Shown here piece by piece: positions 10,411-17,563 of a stretch of DNA of 64,000 bases. Each line of letters starts with the position of its first letter. The first letter of the stretch is position 1. The notes under the pieces are model-generated. The model did no database searches and was not told the DNA's origin. It saw nothing but the letters and a program-made list of their open reading frames with translations. Both the position numbers and the translations under genes were made by a program. The DNA lies in assembly GCA_035772405.1 (NCBI GenBank), contig JAYKKM010000122.1:969501-1033500 (forward strand), given 5' to 3'. The DNA comes from Chrysogorgia sp. JL179-B06 (lineage: Eukaryota; Cnidaria; Anthozoa; Scleralcyonacea; Chrysogorgiidae).

Positions 10411-11514
10411 TTAGCTCACGTTTTGAATGTCGCTTTCTGGTATCCACGAATTATGTTTGCTCTCGTAACCCAACCATTTGACCAGCGCCATCTTCTCCCC
10501 TCTGACTTTCTTTCTTTTCAACACCTTTTCAACTCTGTACACATCATCACCACGTTTCTTATTGACCAGCGATAATTCCTGTTCGTAAAATTTACCAATA
10601 ATCTGTTCACCGGTGTGATCCTCAATTTCGTACACATTCGGATCACCACGAATAACCTTTACCACTTTAAACAGCTCCTCAGTGAAGTTGGCTTCATAGC
10701 CCTTTGTGAACACACTCTTGTACTTACTAATTCTCACTGATTGACCAATCTTGAACTTTGGCAATGGGTTGTCTGCAAATTGGTGACCAAACAAAGTGGT
10801 CCACACTTCACCTTCATTTGACTTATCGACATCCTTCGGCTTCATCATAATGCTGCGATTCACATTGCTATTGTAATTGCTTACAAACTGATCCAAAACA
10901 TCAATCCATTTATACGTCCCGCGGGTGTAAAAGTACTTCCACATAATGCTCTTGAGACTTCTGTTAAAACGCTCAACAACAGCAGCCTTTTTATCGCTCT
11001 TAGTGCTGAAATACTCAACGCCATGTTTTTTCAACAAATTTTTCACCCCAACATTGTAGAACTCAAGTCCATCATCAAATTGCGCTAACTTAGGCGTGGT
11101 CCCAAACCAATCTTTAAAGTCAACCAACAATTTTCCAACAGCCTTAGTCATGTTCTTAGTGTCTTTTCTGTAAACTGCAATGCCAAAAGCGTATCTACTC
11201 AATATTTCAATGCCTGTCAATATCCAATAATACCCTTTGTTCTGTTTTGAATACTTGCTCATGTCCACTAGATCCATTTGCAGCTCTTCACCAAGAAATC
11301 CAACAAAAGTCGCGCGGAATTTATGTCTTCTCACAATAGGTTTGTACCTAGTGTAGGTGTCCTGCGCTGTCAACCATTCTTTCACTGTTTTTCTAGTCAC
11401 TTCCAATCCGTCTCCCAACGCACTTCGATACAACCTCTCCGCACCACTGAACCCCGTCTTAGGATTATAGTAAATGTCTCTCAACCCCTGCTCTGTCTCC
11501 ACACCAAGCTCCAT
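10411..11514 (-). CDS. Retroviral-type integrase with C-terminal chromodomain
   Basis: 367 aa from the ATG at 11514 (upstream codons begin only with GTG). The catalytic core shows the acidic residues of the rve superfamily: ELQMDLVDM, then QFDDGLEF, then VVERFNRSL about 34 residues later. The N-terminal region TRKTVKEWLTAQDTYTRYKP is typical of Polinton integrases. The last 45 residues (VYRVEKVLKRK then VKWLGYESKHNSWIPE) form a chromodomain, known to read histone marks and steer insertion. It would cut and join the element's ends, giving the 6-bp target duplications seen here. The first codons overlap the edge of the 800-bp duplication. Confidence 0.95.
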   Translation of the reverse strand: MELGVETEQGLRDIYYNPKTGFSGAERLYRSALGDGLEVTRKTVKEWLTAQDTYTRYKPIVRRHKFRATFVGFLGEELQMDLVDMSKYSKQNKGYYWILTGIEILSRYAFGIAVYRKDTKNMTKAVGKLLVDFKDWFGTTPKLAQFDDGLEFYNVGVKNLLKKHGVEYFSTKSDKKAAVVERFNRSLKSIMWKYFYTRGTYKWIDVLDQFVSNYNSNVNRSIMMKPKDVDKSNEGEVWTTLFGHQFADNPLPKFKIGQSVRISKYKSVFTKGYEANFTEELFKVVKVIRGDPNVYEIEDHTGEQIIGKFYEQELSLVNKKRGDDVYRVEKVLKRKKVRGEKMALVKWLGYESKHNSWIPESDIQNVS

Positions 11515-12300
11515 ATAACTCACACAATATACAGTTCCAATAGCACCGCGCCAATTTTGAGATCGTTGTTATTTGGTTTGGCGCGAAACGTCATACTTGA
11601 GTAAACACCTTTTTTAATGCCCACCTTTGACTCAATGTCTACGTGGCGCTGCACTAACCCTTTCAATGACTGTTCGGTAGGTATTGGTAGCGTTGTGATC
11701 ACATTGCTACGCTTCCCATCAACACCCACATTGCTTTCAGTCTCGACAATATCACATAAGATTTCTATGTACTTCAGACCTCTGTACATATCAACCTTGT
11801 TTGGGCTGACGTGCCACTTGTTATCTATCAAGATTACCACATCCTTCGCGAAACCAAGCAAAATCCCGATACTACCCAACCTTAGCTCTACTCCGGTGAC
11901 GCTACGACTCGTAGACTGAGCTTTAACCCTACTTTTACCTGTGGTCGTCAGTTTCTCCACCACGAAGTCTACATTGAACGCCTCAAGCTCGTGTCGTAGA
12001 GCTCTAGCCAACGCGTCGAAGTTGTAGTGGCCCTCGTCCAACCAAGTTGCCGTGGACCATCGCCGTGGTCTACTCTGTCTAACGTATAATATTTTAATAA
12101 TGCTACCCCCCACATTATCATAGTCCCAAAACACAGTGGCTGTCTTGACCATAATGCATGGGTTATCGTGCGTGACCATCACACTGTTGTCAAAGGACAC
12201 CACTTTCTCCACACCTTCAATGAACACCGTCAACTTTCGCATTATGTATAACATATGGTATATTATATGCAGAAAGTGCTACAAGCGTGTAATGGCGAAC
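11501..12300. repeat. 800-bp tandem duplication, unit 1
   Basis: Bases from 11501 on (acaccaagct ccatataact) recur exactly 800 bases later at 12301. The second unit runs to about 13080, where both contain a related ATGGC(g/t)AACACA junction. The unit carries one candidate structural gene plus a copy of the integrase start and a remnant of the small plus-strand gene's start (12267-12300). The middle of the gene has diverged far more than its ends. Confidence 0.85.
11520..12242 (-). CDS. Candidate minor structural protein, paralogue 1
   Basis: 240 aa from the ATG at 12242 (MRKLTVFIEGVEK); a start at 12254 would add four residues. It is rich in beta-strand-like segments with no membrane helix. 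Identical or near-identical to the neighbouring paralogue over residues 1-40 (ending TATVFWDYDNV) and over the C-terminal half (NKVDMYRGLKYIE through GAVLLELYIV). The middle, about residues 45-130, is very different. The position between integrase and the structural block and the all-beta look suggest a minor capsid or penton-type protein; I cannot show this. It overlaps the integrase reading frame by a few bases only if the GTG start is used. Confidence 0.72.
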   Translation of the reverse strand: MRKLTVFIEGVEKVVSFDNSVMVTHDNPCIMVKTATVFWDYDNVGGSIIKILYVRQSRPRRWSTATWLDEGHYNFDALARALRHELEAFNVDFVVEKLTTTGKSRVKAQSTSRSVTGVELRLGSIGILLGFAKDVVILIDNKWHVSPNKVDMYRGLKYIEILCDIVETESNVGVDGKRSNVITTLPIPTEQSLKGLVQRHVDIESKVGIKKGVYSSMTFRAKPNNNDLKIGAVLLELYIV

Positions 12301-12319
12301 ACACCAAGCTCCATATAAC

Positions 12320-13003
12320 TCACACAATATACAGTTCCAATAGCACCGCACCAATTTTGACACCGCCGTTATTTGGTTTGACGCGAAACGTCATACTTGA
12401 GTAAACACCTTTTTTAATACCCACCTTTGACTCAATGTCCACATGACGTTGTACTGACCCCTTCAAAGACTGCTCAGTGGGTGTTGGTAGCGTTGTGATC
12501 ACATTACTACGCTTCCCATCAACACCCACATTGCTTTCAGGGTTAACAATATCACATGAGACTTCTATGTACTTCAGACCTCTGTACATATCAACCTTGT
12601 TTGGGCTGGCGTGCCACTCCTTCCCACTTAGGATTAATGTGTTCTCCGCAAAGCCAAGAAGAGGTCCAACCCTCAGCAATCTAAATGGGATCGCAGTCTT
12701 TACTCTACACCCACCAGATGGGGTTTTCTCTACTTCAAGAGTTGACCCCATGTTGGGGATCTGGAGCCTTATGTACTCAACCAACGCGTTGAAGTTATAG
12801 TGTCCTTGAGGTAGTGAGTGTTGTATGAGACCACTAGAGCCACTGAAGGAAAAGTCGATTGTGTTCGCCAGTACGTTGTCGTAGTCCCAAAACACGGTGG
12901 CTGTCTTGACCATAATGTATGGGTTGTCACTCACGATCATTATTGCGTTGTCAAAGGACACGACTTTCTCTACACCTTCAATGAATACCGTCAACTTTCG
13001 CAT
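12320..13003 (-). CDS. Candidate minor structural protein, paralogue 2
   Basis: 227 aa from the ATG at 13003; this start matches paralogue 1, and in-frame codons upstream to 13120 lie inside the divergent plus-strand gene. It shares the N-terminus and C-terminal half with the copy at 11520-12242, while the middle (about residues 45-125, including GHYNFNALVEYIRL) is diverged. Two such copies could make two variants of one virion part. It fires away from the plus-strand gene at 13028 across a 24-base gap. Confidence 0.72.
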   Translation of the reverse strand: MRKLTVFIEGVEKVVSFDNAIMIVSDNPYIMVKTATVFWDYDNVLANTIDFSFSGSSGLIQHSLPQGHYNFNALVEYIRLQIPNMGSTLEVEKTPSGGCRVKTAIPFRLLRVGPLLGFAENTLILSGKEWHASPNKVDMYRGLKYIEVSCDIVNPESNVGVDGKRSNVITTLPTPTEQSLKGSVQRHVDIESKVGIKKGVYSSMTFRVKPNNGGVKIGAVLLELYIV

Positions 13004-13028
13004 TATGTATAACATATGGTATATTATA
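13003..13028. promoter_or_regulatory. Bidirectional AT-rich start region
   Basis: Only 24 bases separate the ATG of paralogue 2 (minus, 13003) from the ATG at 13028 (plus). The gap is nearly palindromic around CATATG and contains GTATAA on one side and TATATTATA on the other. A related sequence stands before paralogue 1 (12240-12269). Both genes probably start from this core, by inference. Confidence 0.6.
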
Positions 13029-13255
13029 TGCAGAAAACCCTTCGTGAGTACTATGGAAAGCACTACAAACTCGCGATGGCTAACACATCGAAGGCAGACC
13101 TCATCAAAAAGTACCCTCACACCACTTTAAGCAAATTCGAGTTCAACCCAAATATTTCGCAAGATGGAGGATCTGAGCCAAACGTTAAAAGTGCCTCTGG
13201 TAGAACCACAGTTTCCGTTGGACCTCTAATCAACACTACAACCCTGACCATATAA
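13028..13255 (+). CDS. Small Polinton protein related to the N-terminus of the next gene
   Basis: 75 aa, starting at MQKTLREYYG; an in-frame ATG at 13016 would add four residues but lies in the shared palindrome. The segment YPHTTLSKFEFNPNISQD resembles FPNAQLDKFEFGYNLTDD near the N-terminus of the next protein, so the two are probably related. There is no membrane helix. It ends in a threonine/serine-rich tail. The next ATG is 20 bases downstream, preceded by TATAATATAG. A broken copy of this start lies at 12267-12300. Confidence 0.65.
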   Translation: MQKTLREYYGKHYKLAMANTSKADLIKKYPHTTLSKFEFNPNISQDGGSEPNVKSASGRTTVSVGPLINTTTLTI

Positions 13256-13274
13256 TATAGTGTGTGTTATGTAG

Positions 13275-14645
13275 ATGCTAACAAAAAGAAAGCAAGGTGA
13301 ACTAATTCTTCTTGGTGAATTTCCAAATGCGCAACTAGATAAGTTTGAGTTTGGGTACAACCTCACAGACGACAATAAAACAGTCAAGACCGTCGACATT
13401 TACTTCAAGTCGGGTTCAAAGTATTCTGACATGATAAACATAAAGTCGTCGAAGTTCACGAAGAATGAGGGCTTCACAAAATTCCTTAGCAACACACCAA
13501 GATTCCCAAGAGTATGGTCGAGCGATGGGCGTGTCTCAAAGTTACTACTGACAGAGACCCACAAGAGCTACAGAGAAGTCGAAACGTTTCCACCATATGT
13601 CCTAAATTACCCAACCCACAATTTTGACGTCTTTGTTGACGACAGTAATTCCTTCAAATCAAATCTACCGAAAATATTCATCGACACCAAAAGACGTCAC
13701 GACGACAAGGCAATTGGTGGTAACGTTAACACAGTTTGGACTCTAACGGAGAGTTACTATCAAGCGATCGCAGGTATGTACATCGCTACGTACCGCTCAG
13801 GGGTGTCTCTACAGAACTTAAGTTATCAAGTCGACGTTCCGAAGCAAGTCGTAGGTCTCATGAGGTTTCATGTGTACTTCACCATTCGTCGCGTGATGTT
13901 TCGTTTGAGTAAGAGTCAAGTTGACATTAACAACATCTTAAGACTGTACCTCCCTGACTGGCGACTTTTGAAAGGTCATGTACCATTGACTGATGTTGAC
14001 AATAGATACATCAAAGACATCCAAGGTGATTATCGTCGGTATTGTCCGAGACACTCTGACGGGTTCACACCATTAGGACAAGAATTATTAAACCAATCGA
14101 TTGAAGTTTACATGTATGCCATTCTTGGAGCCCAAGCGAGGTCAAAGCAAAGCATCGTCGGAACTAGAGCCAGTGCTCGAGAAACCCAACAAATCTTTAG
14201 AGACATCGTTGAAAACGCTGTGGTTCAATATTCACCGAGTGTTTGGATCAACCTTATGAACAAAGCGATTAGTGACACCAACGTTAAGCTAGACACAGCT
14301 GTGACACCTAATACTTGGCTTATCCCCAGAAGCATGGTCATGTTAAAGGACCCCATTGTCGGTTACAATAACGTGCTAAGAACTTCGTCTGAAACTGGGA
14401 TGACGTTTGGGTATAATGACGGGTTGAACTTTCGAGCGTCAAAAGCGAAGCATAGAAAAGTCCACCAAGCGGTAGGACTTCACTTGGAAACTCTAGTTAC
14501 ACCACCTGCGAAGAAAACAGTGGCCACCACCAATCAAATAACTACGACCACCACAAGTAAGTCAGACACCACGACAACATTAGCGATAATCTTAGGGTTC
14601 TCAGCGGTCTCTGGCTATTTAGTAACCAAATACACCTTGAAGTAG
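13275..14645 (+). CDS. Polinton protein with C-terminal membrane anchor, unknown
   Basis: 456 aa. Starts MLTKRKQGELILLGEF after a TATAATATAG box (13251-13260). The body is a long globular region with mixed strands and helices and many aromatic residues. About residues 412-435 are a threonine-rich linker, and the last 24 residues hold one hydrophobic segment (LAIILGFSAVSGYLVTKY). That is a tail-anchored layout with the globular part facing out. The N-terminal LDKFEF segment resembles the small protein just upstream. It is followed after 2 bases by the fibre-like gene, so it probably belongs to the same transcript and to the particle. Family not recognised. Confidence 0.72.
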   Translation: MLTKRKQGELILLGEFPNAQLDKFEFGYNLTDDNKTVKTVDIYFKSGSKYSDMINIKSSKFTKNEGFTKFLSNTPRFPRVWSSDGRVSKLLLTETHKSYREVETFPPYVLNYPTHNFDVFVDDSNSFKSNLPKIFIDTKRRHDDKAIGGNVNTVWTLTESYYQAIAGMYIATYRSGVSLQNLSYQVDVPKQVVGLMRFHVYFTIRRVMFRLSKSQVDINNILRLYLPDWRLLKGHVPLTDVDNRYIKDIQGDYRRYCPRHSDGFTPLGQELLNQSIEVYMYAILGAQARSKQSIVGTRASARETQQIFRDIVENAVVQYSPSVWINLMNKAISDTNVKLDTAVTPNTWLIPRSMVMLKDPIVGYNNVLRTSSETGMTFGYNDGLNFRASKAKHRKVHQAVGLHLETLVTPPAKKTVATTNQITTTTTSKSDTTTTLAIILGFSAVSGYLVTKYTLK

Positions 14646-14647
14646 TA

Positions 14648-15598
14648 ATGAGTCTAAACTATGGGTACGAGTCTGACGACCCTCACGATAAAATACTAAA
14701 GAGAACGAAAAGGCATCTGGACGAAGATCCTAAATTAAGCGCGACTGGTGGAAGGATGTCTGGAATAATAGACATGCAAGGCTCAGCGATAAAAAACGTA
14801 GCAGACCCAGTCGATGACTCAGACGCTATCAATAAAAGAGCTCTAGAGCAACTACTATCAGGTTTCCTCAAGAGTCAGTCCTACAACATTGTGCTCGACT
14901 TCAACGTTAGCACACACGCCTTGAAAAATGTGGAATTTCACGCCAATGGTTCAAACAATGTGAAAGCCATTGGTGGAACAAGTAAATTAGTGCAGAACAA
15001 CCTAGCTTATGGTCCTATTATCGGCATCAGAAGTGTAAGCCAAAGTTTTCTGTCCCCTGTGTTAACACCAATCCCACTTGAGTCAGGTCTCCATTTTAAT
15101 TGCCCGAGTATGCAATGGTGTGACCTCTCTATTTTTGTTGTGGTGAGGTTGCCCATGAGAACCGCTGGATCAAATTGGGAGACAATTATATCAAACGACG
15201 ATGGTAGTTGGGATAAGTTCATAGGGTACAAGACTGGTGTGACCAACAAGCTCGCGTATGGTGGTAGCGTCCCAGCGATGGAGAAAGTATGCACTATTCC
15301 GAGTGGTGTTAACATAAGTAAAATGCACATGATATCAATACACTGGCAAATGGACAACTCACACGTCAGAGTCAACAACGTTAAGTCGACCGACTCAGAC
15401 TTCATAGCAAATATGAAAAAGATAGGCGCACCCTATGGAACAATTTTTGGAATACATCGACCAAGAATACCACTAGCGCCCTACGCACACCCATCGTTGA
15501 TAGAGTTCTACGGTGTGAAAATCGTGAGTGGTTACATGGCGAACCGAGACATCATAATCATGGGTGGAGAAATGATGAAGGAATATGGTGTAAAGTAA
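14648..15598 (+). CDS. Phage-tail-fibre-like protein, candidate receptor-binding spike
   Basis: 316 aa. Residues about 33-68 (GGRMSGIIDMQGSAIKNVAD then DDSDAINKRALEQ) closely follow the repeated pattern of phage tail-fibre shafts (GG.M.G.IDM....I.NV.DP....DA.NK). The N-terminal 30 residues are charged and may tether it. The C-terminal 230 residues form a globular beta-rich domain with features reminiscent of a lectin/LamG-like sandwich (SGLHFN, SIFVVVRLP, MHMISIHWQ, LIEFYGVKIVSG). By analogy it would be a trimeric fibre with a binding head. It is packed directly between the 456-aa gene and the myristoylation-motif gene. Confidence 0.7.
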   Translation: MSLNYGYESDDPHDKILKRTKRHLDEDPKLSATGGRMSGIIDMQGSAIKNVADPVDDSDAINKRALEQLLSGFLKSQSYNIVLDFNVSTHALKNVEFHANGSNNVKAIGGTSKLVQNNLAYGPIIGIRSVSQSFLSPVLTPIPLESGLHFNCPSMQWCDLSIFVVVRLPMRTAGSNWETIISNDDGSWDKFIGYKTGVTNKLAYGGSVPAMEKVCTIPSGVNISKMHMISIHWQMDNSHVRVNNVKSTDSDFIANMKKIGAPYGTIFGIHRPRIPLAPYAHPSLIEFYGVKIVSGYMANRDIIIMGGEMMKEYGVK

Positions 15599-15808
15599 AT
15601 GGGAGCGTGTATTTCAAAAGAACGTGAAATATACAAAATAAATAAGACGACTGATCACATGTTCAAAGCTGGTGGGTCATTTGGCCGCGGTGATGTGACT
15701 CTCGAGCTCCACGCTGAGATTGGTATGAGGTCTAAAAAGACTTATGGCGAACCTATTATGTTACCCGCGGAATTAGACACTGTAGGAGTGGTGGGAGACG
15801 TGACCTAA
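15599..15808 (+). CDS. Small protein with N-myristoylation motif
   Basis: 69 aa beginning MGACISKE, a match to the N-myristoylation consensus (G2, S6) with a neighbouring cysteine suited to palmitoylation. It is therefore probably membrane-attached without a transmembrane helix. The ATG follows the fibre stop immediately (stop 15596-15598). Residues 13-55 are strongly conserved in the second Polinton fragment (29353-29535), with mostly conservative changes, which supports real coding. The C-terminal 12 residues differ. Role unknown; a lipid-anchored virion or assembly protein is plausible. Confidence 0.75.
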   Translation: MGACISKEREIYKINKTTDHMFKAGGSFGRGDVTLELHAEIGMRSKKTYGEPIMLPAELDTVGVVGDVT

Positions 15809-15816
15809 GTTATGTA

Positions 15817-15957
15817 ATGGGTTGGCTTAGAAAACTGGCTCGTAACATTAGAAACTTTTTCAGACGACGTAGAAAACTGAGGACTAATAAAACGTATTTG
15901 CTGCATTGGTACACAACAAACCAGATCTATAAAAAACCTGACACCTATGTCGAGTAG
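15817..15957 (+). CDS. 46-aa arginine-rich protein
   Basis: A short frame from the ATG at 15817 to TAG at 15955-15957. It begins MGWLRKLARNIRNFFRRRRK, an amphipathic basic helix, and later has HWYTTNQIY. The second Polinton fragment encodes a 58-aa relative at 29569-29745 sharing KLAR.(I/V)RNFFRRRR and W(Y/H)TTNQIY, so the frame is under coding selection despite its size. Its charge and its place among structural genes recall the small DNA-condensing core peptides of adenoviruses, but a membrane-active peptide is equally possible. It overlaps the longer reading of the BRO gene, which argues for that gene starting at 15986. Confidence 0.75.
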   Translation: MGWLRKLARNIRNFFRRRRKLRTNKTYLLHWYTTNQIYKKPDTYVE

Positions 15958-15985
15958 TTTTTTTGTAGGAGACTATAATATAGTG

Positions 15986-16753
15986 ATGACCTCCACAGCG
16001 CTTCGATTATTCGACTTCGACGGTCACCAAATCACGACGGTTAATCACAACGGTGAAATATGGTTCAAAGCGAGAGAAGTCGCAAGCGCTCTAGGTTACG
16101 CTCGACCAAAAGATGCAGTCAACGACCACGTCGAACCCGATTGCAAAATGAAGATAGAGCAGGCCTCGTTTATCAACGAACTTGGGGTCTACTCATTGAC
16201 GTTCTCGAGTAAATTGGAGCGTGCGAAACACTTTGGAAGGTGGGTGCACTCAGAGGTCTTGCCAAGCGTTAGAAAAAGTTTAGCTGACGTTGGTCTCAAA
16301 CACAATCAATTTAAAATGATCACTGAGTTCGACCTTCATACGAAAGTTGTTGGTTTTCTTAGGAAATATTATCCAGAAGCTATTTTGATAGCCGCTTGTG
16401 GTGAGAATCAAGACACTTCGAGTAAAAGAATAAATTCGTGGAAAAAAGGTTACCAACGTGGAACACCTGACTTGATTATTGCCAATGCAAACCGACAGCA
16501 CAGCGGGCTTGTGATTGAGTTCAAGAACCCAGGTGGCACAGGTAGGACGTCCAAAGAGCAGGAGTCTCTGTTGCTCAGATATAAATCCGCTGGGTATCTA
16601 ACGTTGTTGTGCGACTCATACGATGACGCTATCACCACAGTGATAAAATATCTCTTTGACGTTGGGTTTCAGTGTTCTCACTGCCTTCGTAAATTTAAAA
16701 ATAAATCAGCGTTGAGTAACCACGAGAGACGCTATTGTAAAGAGACTTTTTAG
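15986..16753 (+). CDS. BRO-N domain / PD-(D/E)XK-like nuclease / C2H2 zinc-finger protein
   Basis: 255 aa from the ATG at 15986, chosen because TATAATATAGTG precedes it and the relative at 29768 starts at the equivalent codon; an in-frame ATG at 15947 also exists. Residues about 5-100 are a BRO-N domain (WFKAREVASALGY, VNDHV, FINELGVYSL, HFGRWVHSEVLPSVRK), known in baculovirus, NCLDV and phage proteins. Then comes a conserved helix-rich linker and a nuclease-like core (RGTPDLIIAN, GLVIEFKNPGG) resembling VRR-NUC/PD-(D/E)XK folds. The C-terminus has one C2H2 finger (CSHCLRKF...HERRYC). It is likely to bind and possibly cut DNA. It faces thymidine kinase convergently. Confidence 0.85.
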   Translation: MTSTALRLFDFDGHQITTVNHNGEIWFKAREVASALGYARPKDAVNDHVEPDCKMKIEQASFINELGVYSLTFSSKLERAKHFGRWVHSEVLPSVRKSLADVGLKHNQFKMITEFDLHTKVVGFLRKYYPEAILIAACGENQDTSSKRINSWKKGYQRGTPDLIIANANRQHSGLVIEFKNPGGTGRTSKEQESLLLRYKSAGYLTLLCDSYDDAITTVIKYLFDVGFQCSHCLRKFKNKSALSNHERRYCKETF

Positions 16754-16990
16754 ACAGTGACTGACGAGTCGAATTAGCGCTCGTTCTCGTTGTCGAGACG
16801 ACGTCTGAAGTGACAACTGCTCTAGCATTTTTTAAAGACGTTTTTAACTCAGTAAAAAATATCTGCGAAGATTTCTCTATTTATTTCACAAACCTTCTGA
16901 CCACTGTGTGAAAAAAATGTTTCTATTTACATTGGACGCTTCATGTGACCAATGTCTAAATTTAAAAAAGTGGGGTATCCGAGAACACCC
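16754..16990. other. Convergent intergenic region with hairpins
   Basis: Lies between the stops of the BRO-nuclease gene and thymidine kinase. Two short stem-loops are visible: ACATTGG...CCAATGT (about 16929-16956) and GGGGT...ACCCC (about 16971-16991). The first stem is partly kept in the second fragment (ACATT...AATGT near 30551), along with the block TCTAAATTTAAAAAAGTG. These may be RNA 3'-end signals; I see no gene. Confidence 0.45.
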
Positions 16991-17563
16991 CTAATTTTGT
17001 GTGGAAGGATGATGACGTCTGCACACTGCACGATATTGCTCAGCACCACCAACGAATGATGGCCCTGGGTTGTATCTCCAATTGAATGGTGCGTCAACAG
17101 TTGTTCCGTAAGTGTCGCGACAAACGGCGCAATACGCTTTTAGAAATGTGATGTCGTCTGCCACTGGGAACAGTGTGTCGAGCTCACCAAGTCTTTTTAA
17201 GTGCTCCGTTGTTATGAGACCACAAATAATGACGTGAATGCCAGCTTTAATGTATTCACGGGTAATTGGGAGTAACCCAGAGTACCAATGACCTTCGTCA
17301 ATACCAATGACGTCGTAATCAGCTATCTCGGAGGGACTTGGAAGGTTGGTGATTAACTTCGCAGGTAAACTGTCTGATCCGACGACGATGGTCTGACGAT
17401 GTGTGGAGAACGTGTGGTCAGTTCGTCTGGTGTCGCCTGCGTTGTTCATGTACAGGACTTTGAGCCCTGACTTACTTAACGTGACTAACCTGCGAAGAGT
17501 CTCAGTTGTTTTTCCTGCGAACATGGGACCAATCACGATTTCTAGTCTACCGACTTTCTTCAT
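16991..17563 (-). CDS. TK: Thymidine kinase (TK1 type)
   Basis: 190 aa, the normal length for compact type II thymidine kinases. P-loop GPMFAGKTT at residues 12-20, Walker B / active-site IDEGHWY at 88-94, lasso region ending FVGGAEQYRAVC, and structural zinc ligands C145-x2-C148 and C181-x2-H184. It phosphorylates thymidine to dTMP, raising dTTP for DNA synthesis, a function typical of large DNA viruses. TATAG stands 6 bases before the start. The ATG overlaps the stop of the upstream gene by 17 bases, so the two are translated from one message or from closely spaced starts. Thymidine kinase is not part of the usual Polinton core set. A decayed copy exists in the second fragment (30585-30930). 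Confidence 0.93.
   Translation of the reverse strand: MKKVGRLEIVIGPMFAGKTTETLRRLVTLSKSGLKVLYMNNAGDTRRTDHTFSTHRQTIVVGSDSLPAKLITNLPSPSEIADYDVIGIDEGHWYSGLLPITREYIKAGIHVIICGLITTEHLKRLGELDTLFPVADDITFLKAYCAVCRDTYGTTVDAPFNWRYNPGPSFVGGAEQYRAVCRRHHPSTQN

Noticed and set aside
11520..13003. Firm call as penton / minor capsid protein
   Set aside because: Based on position and beta-rich look only. Kept as a candidate.
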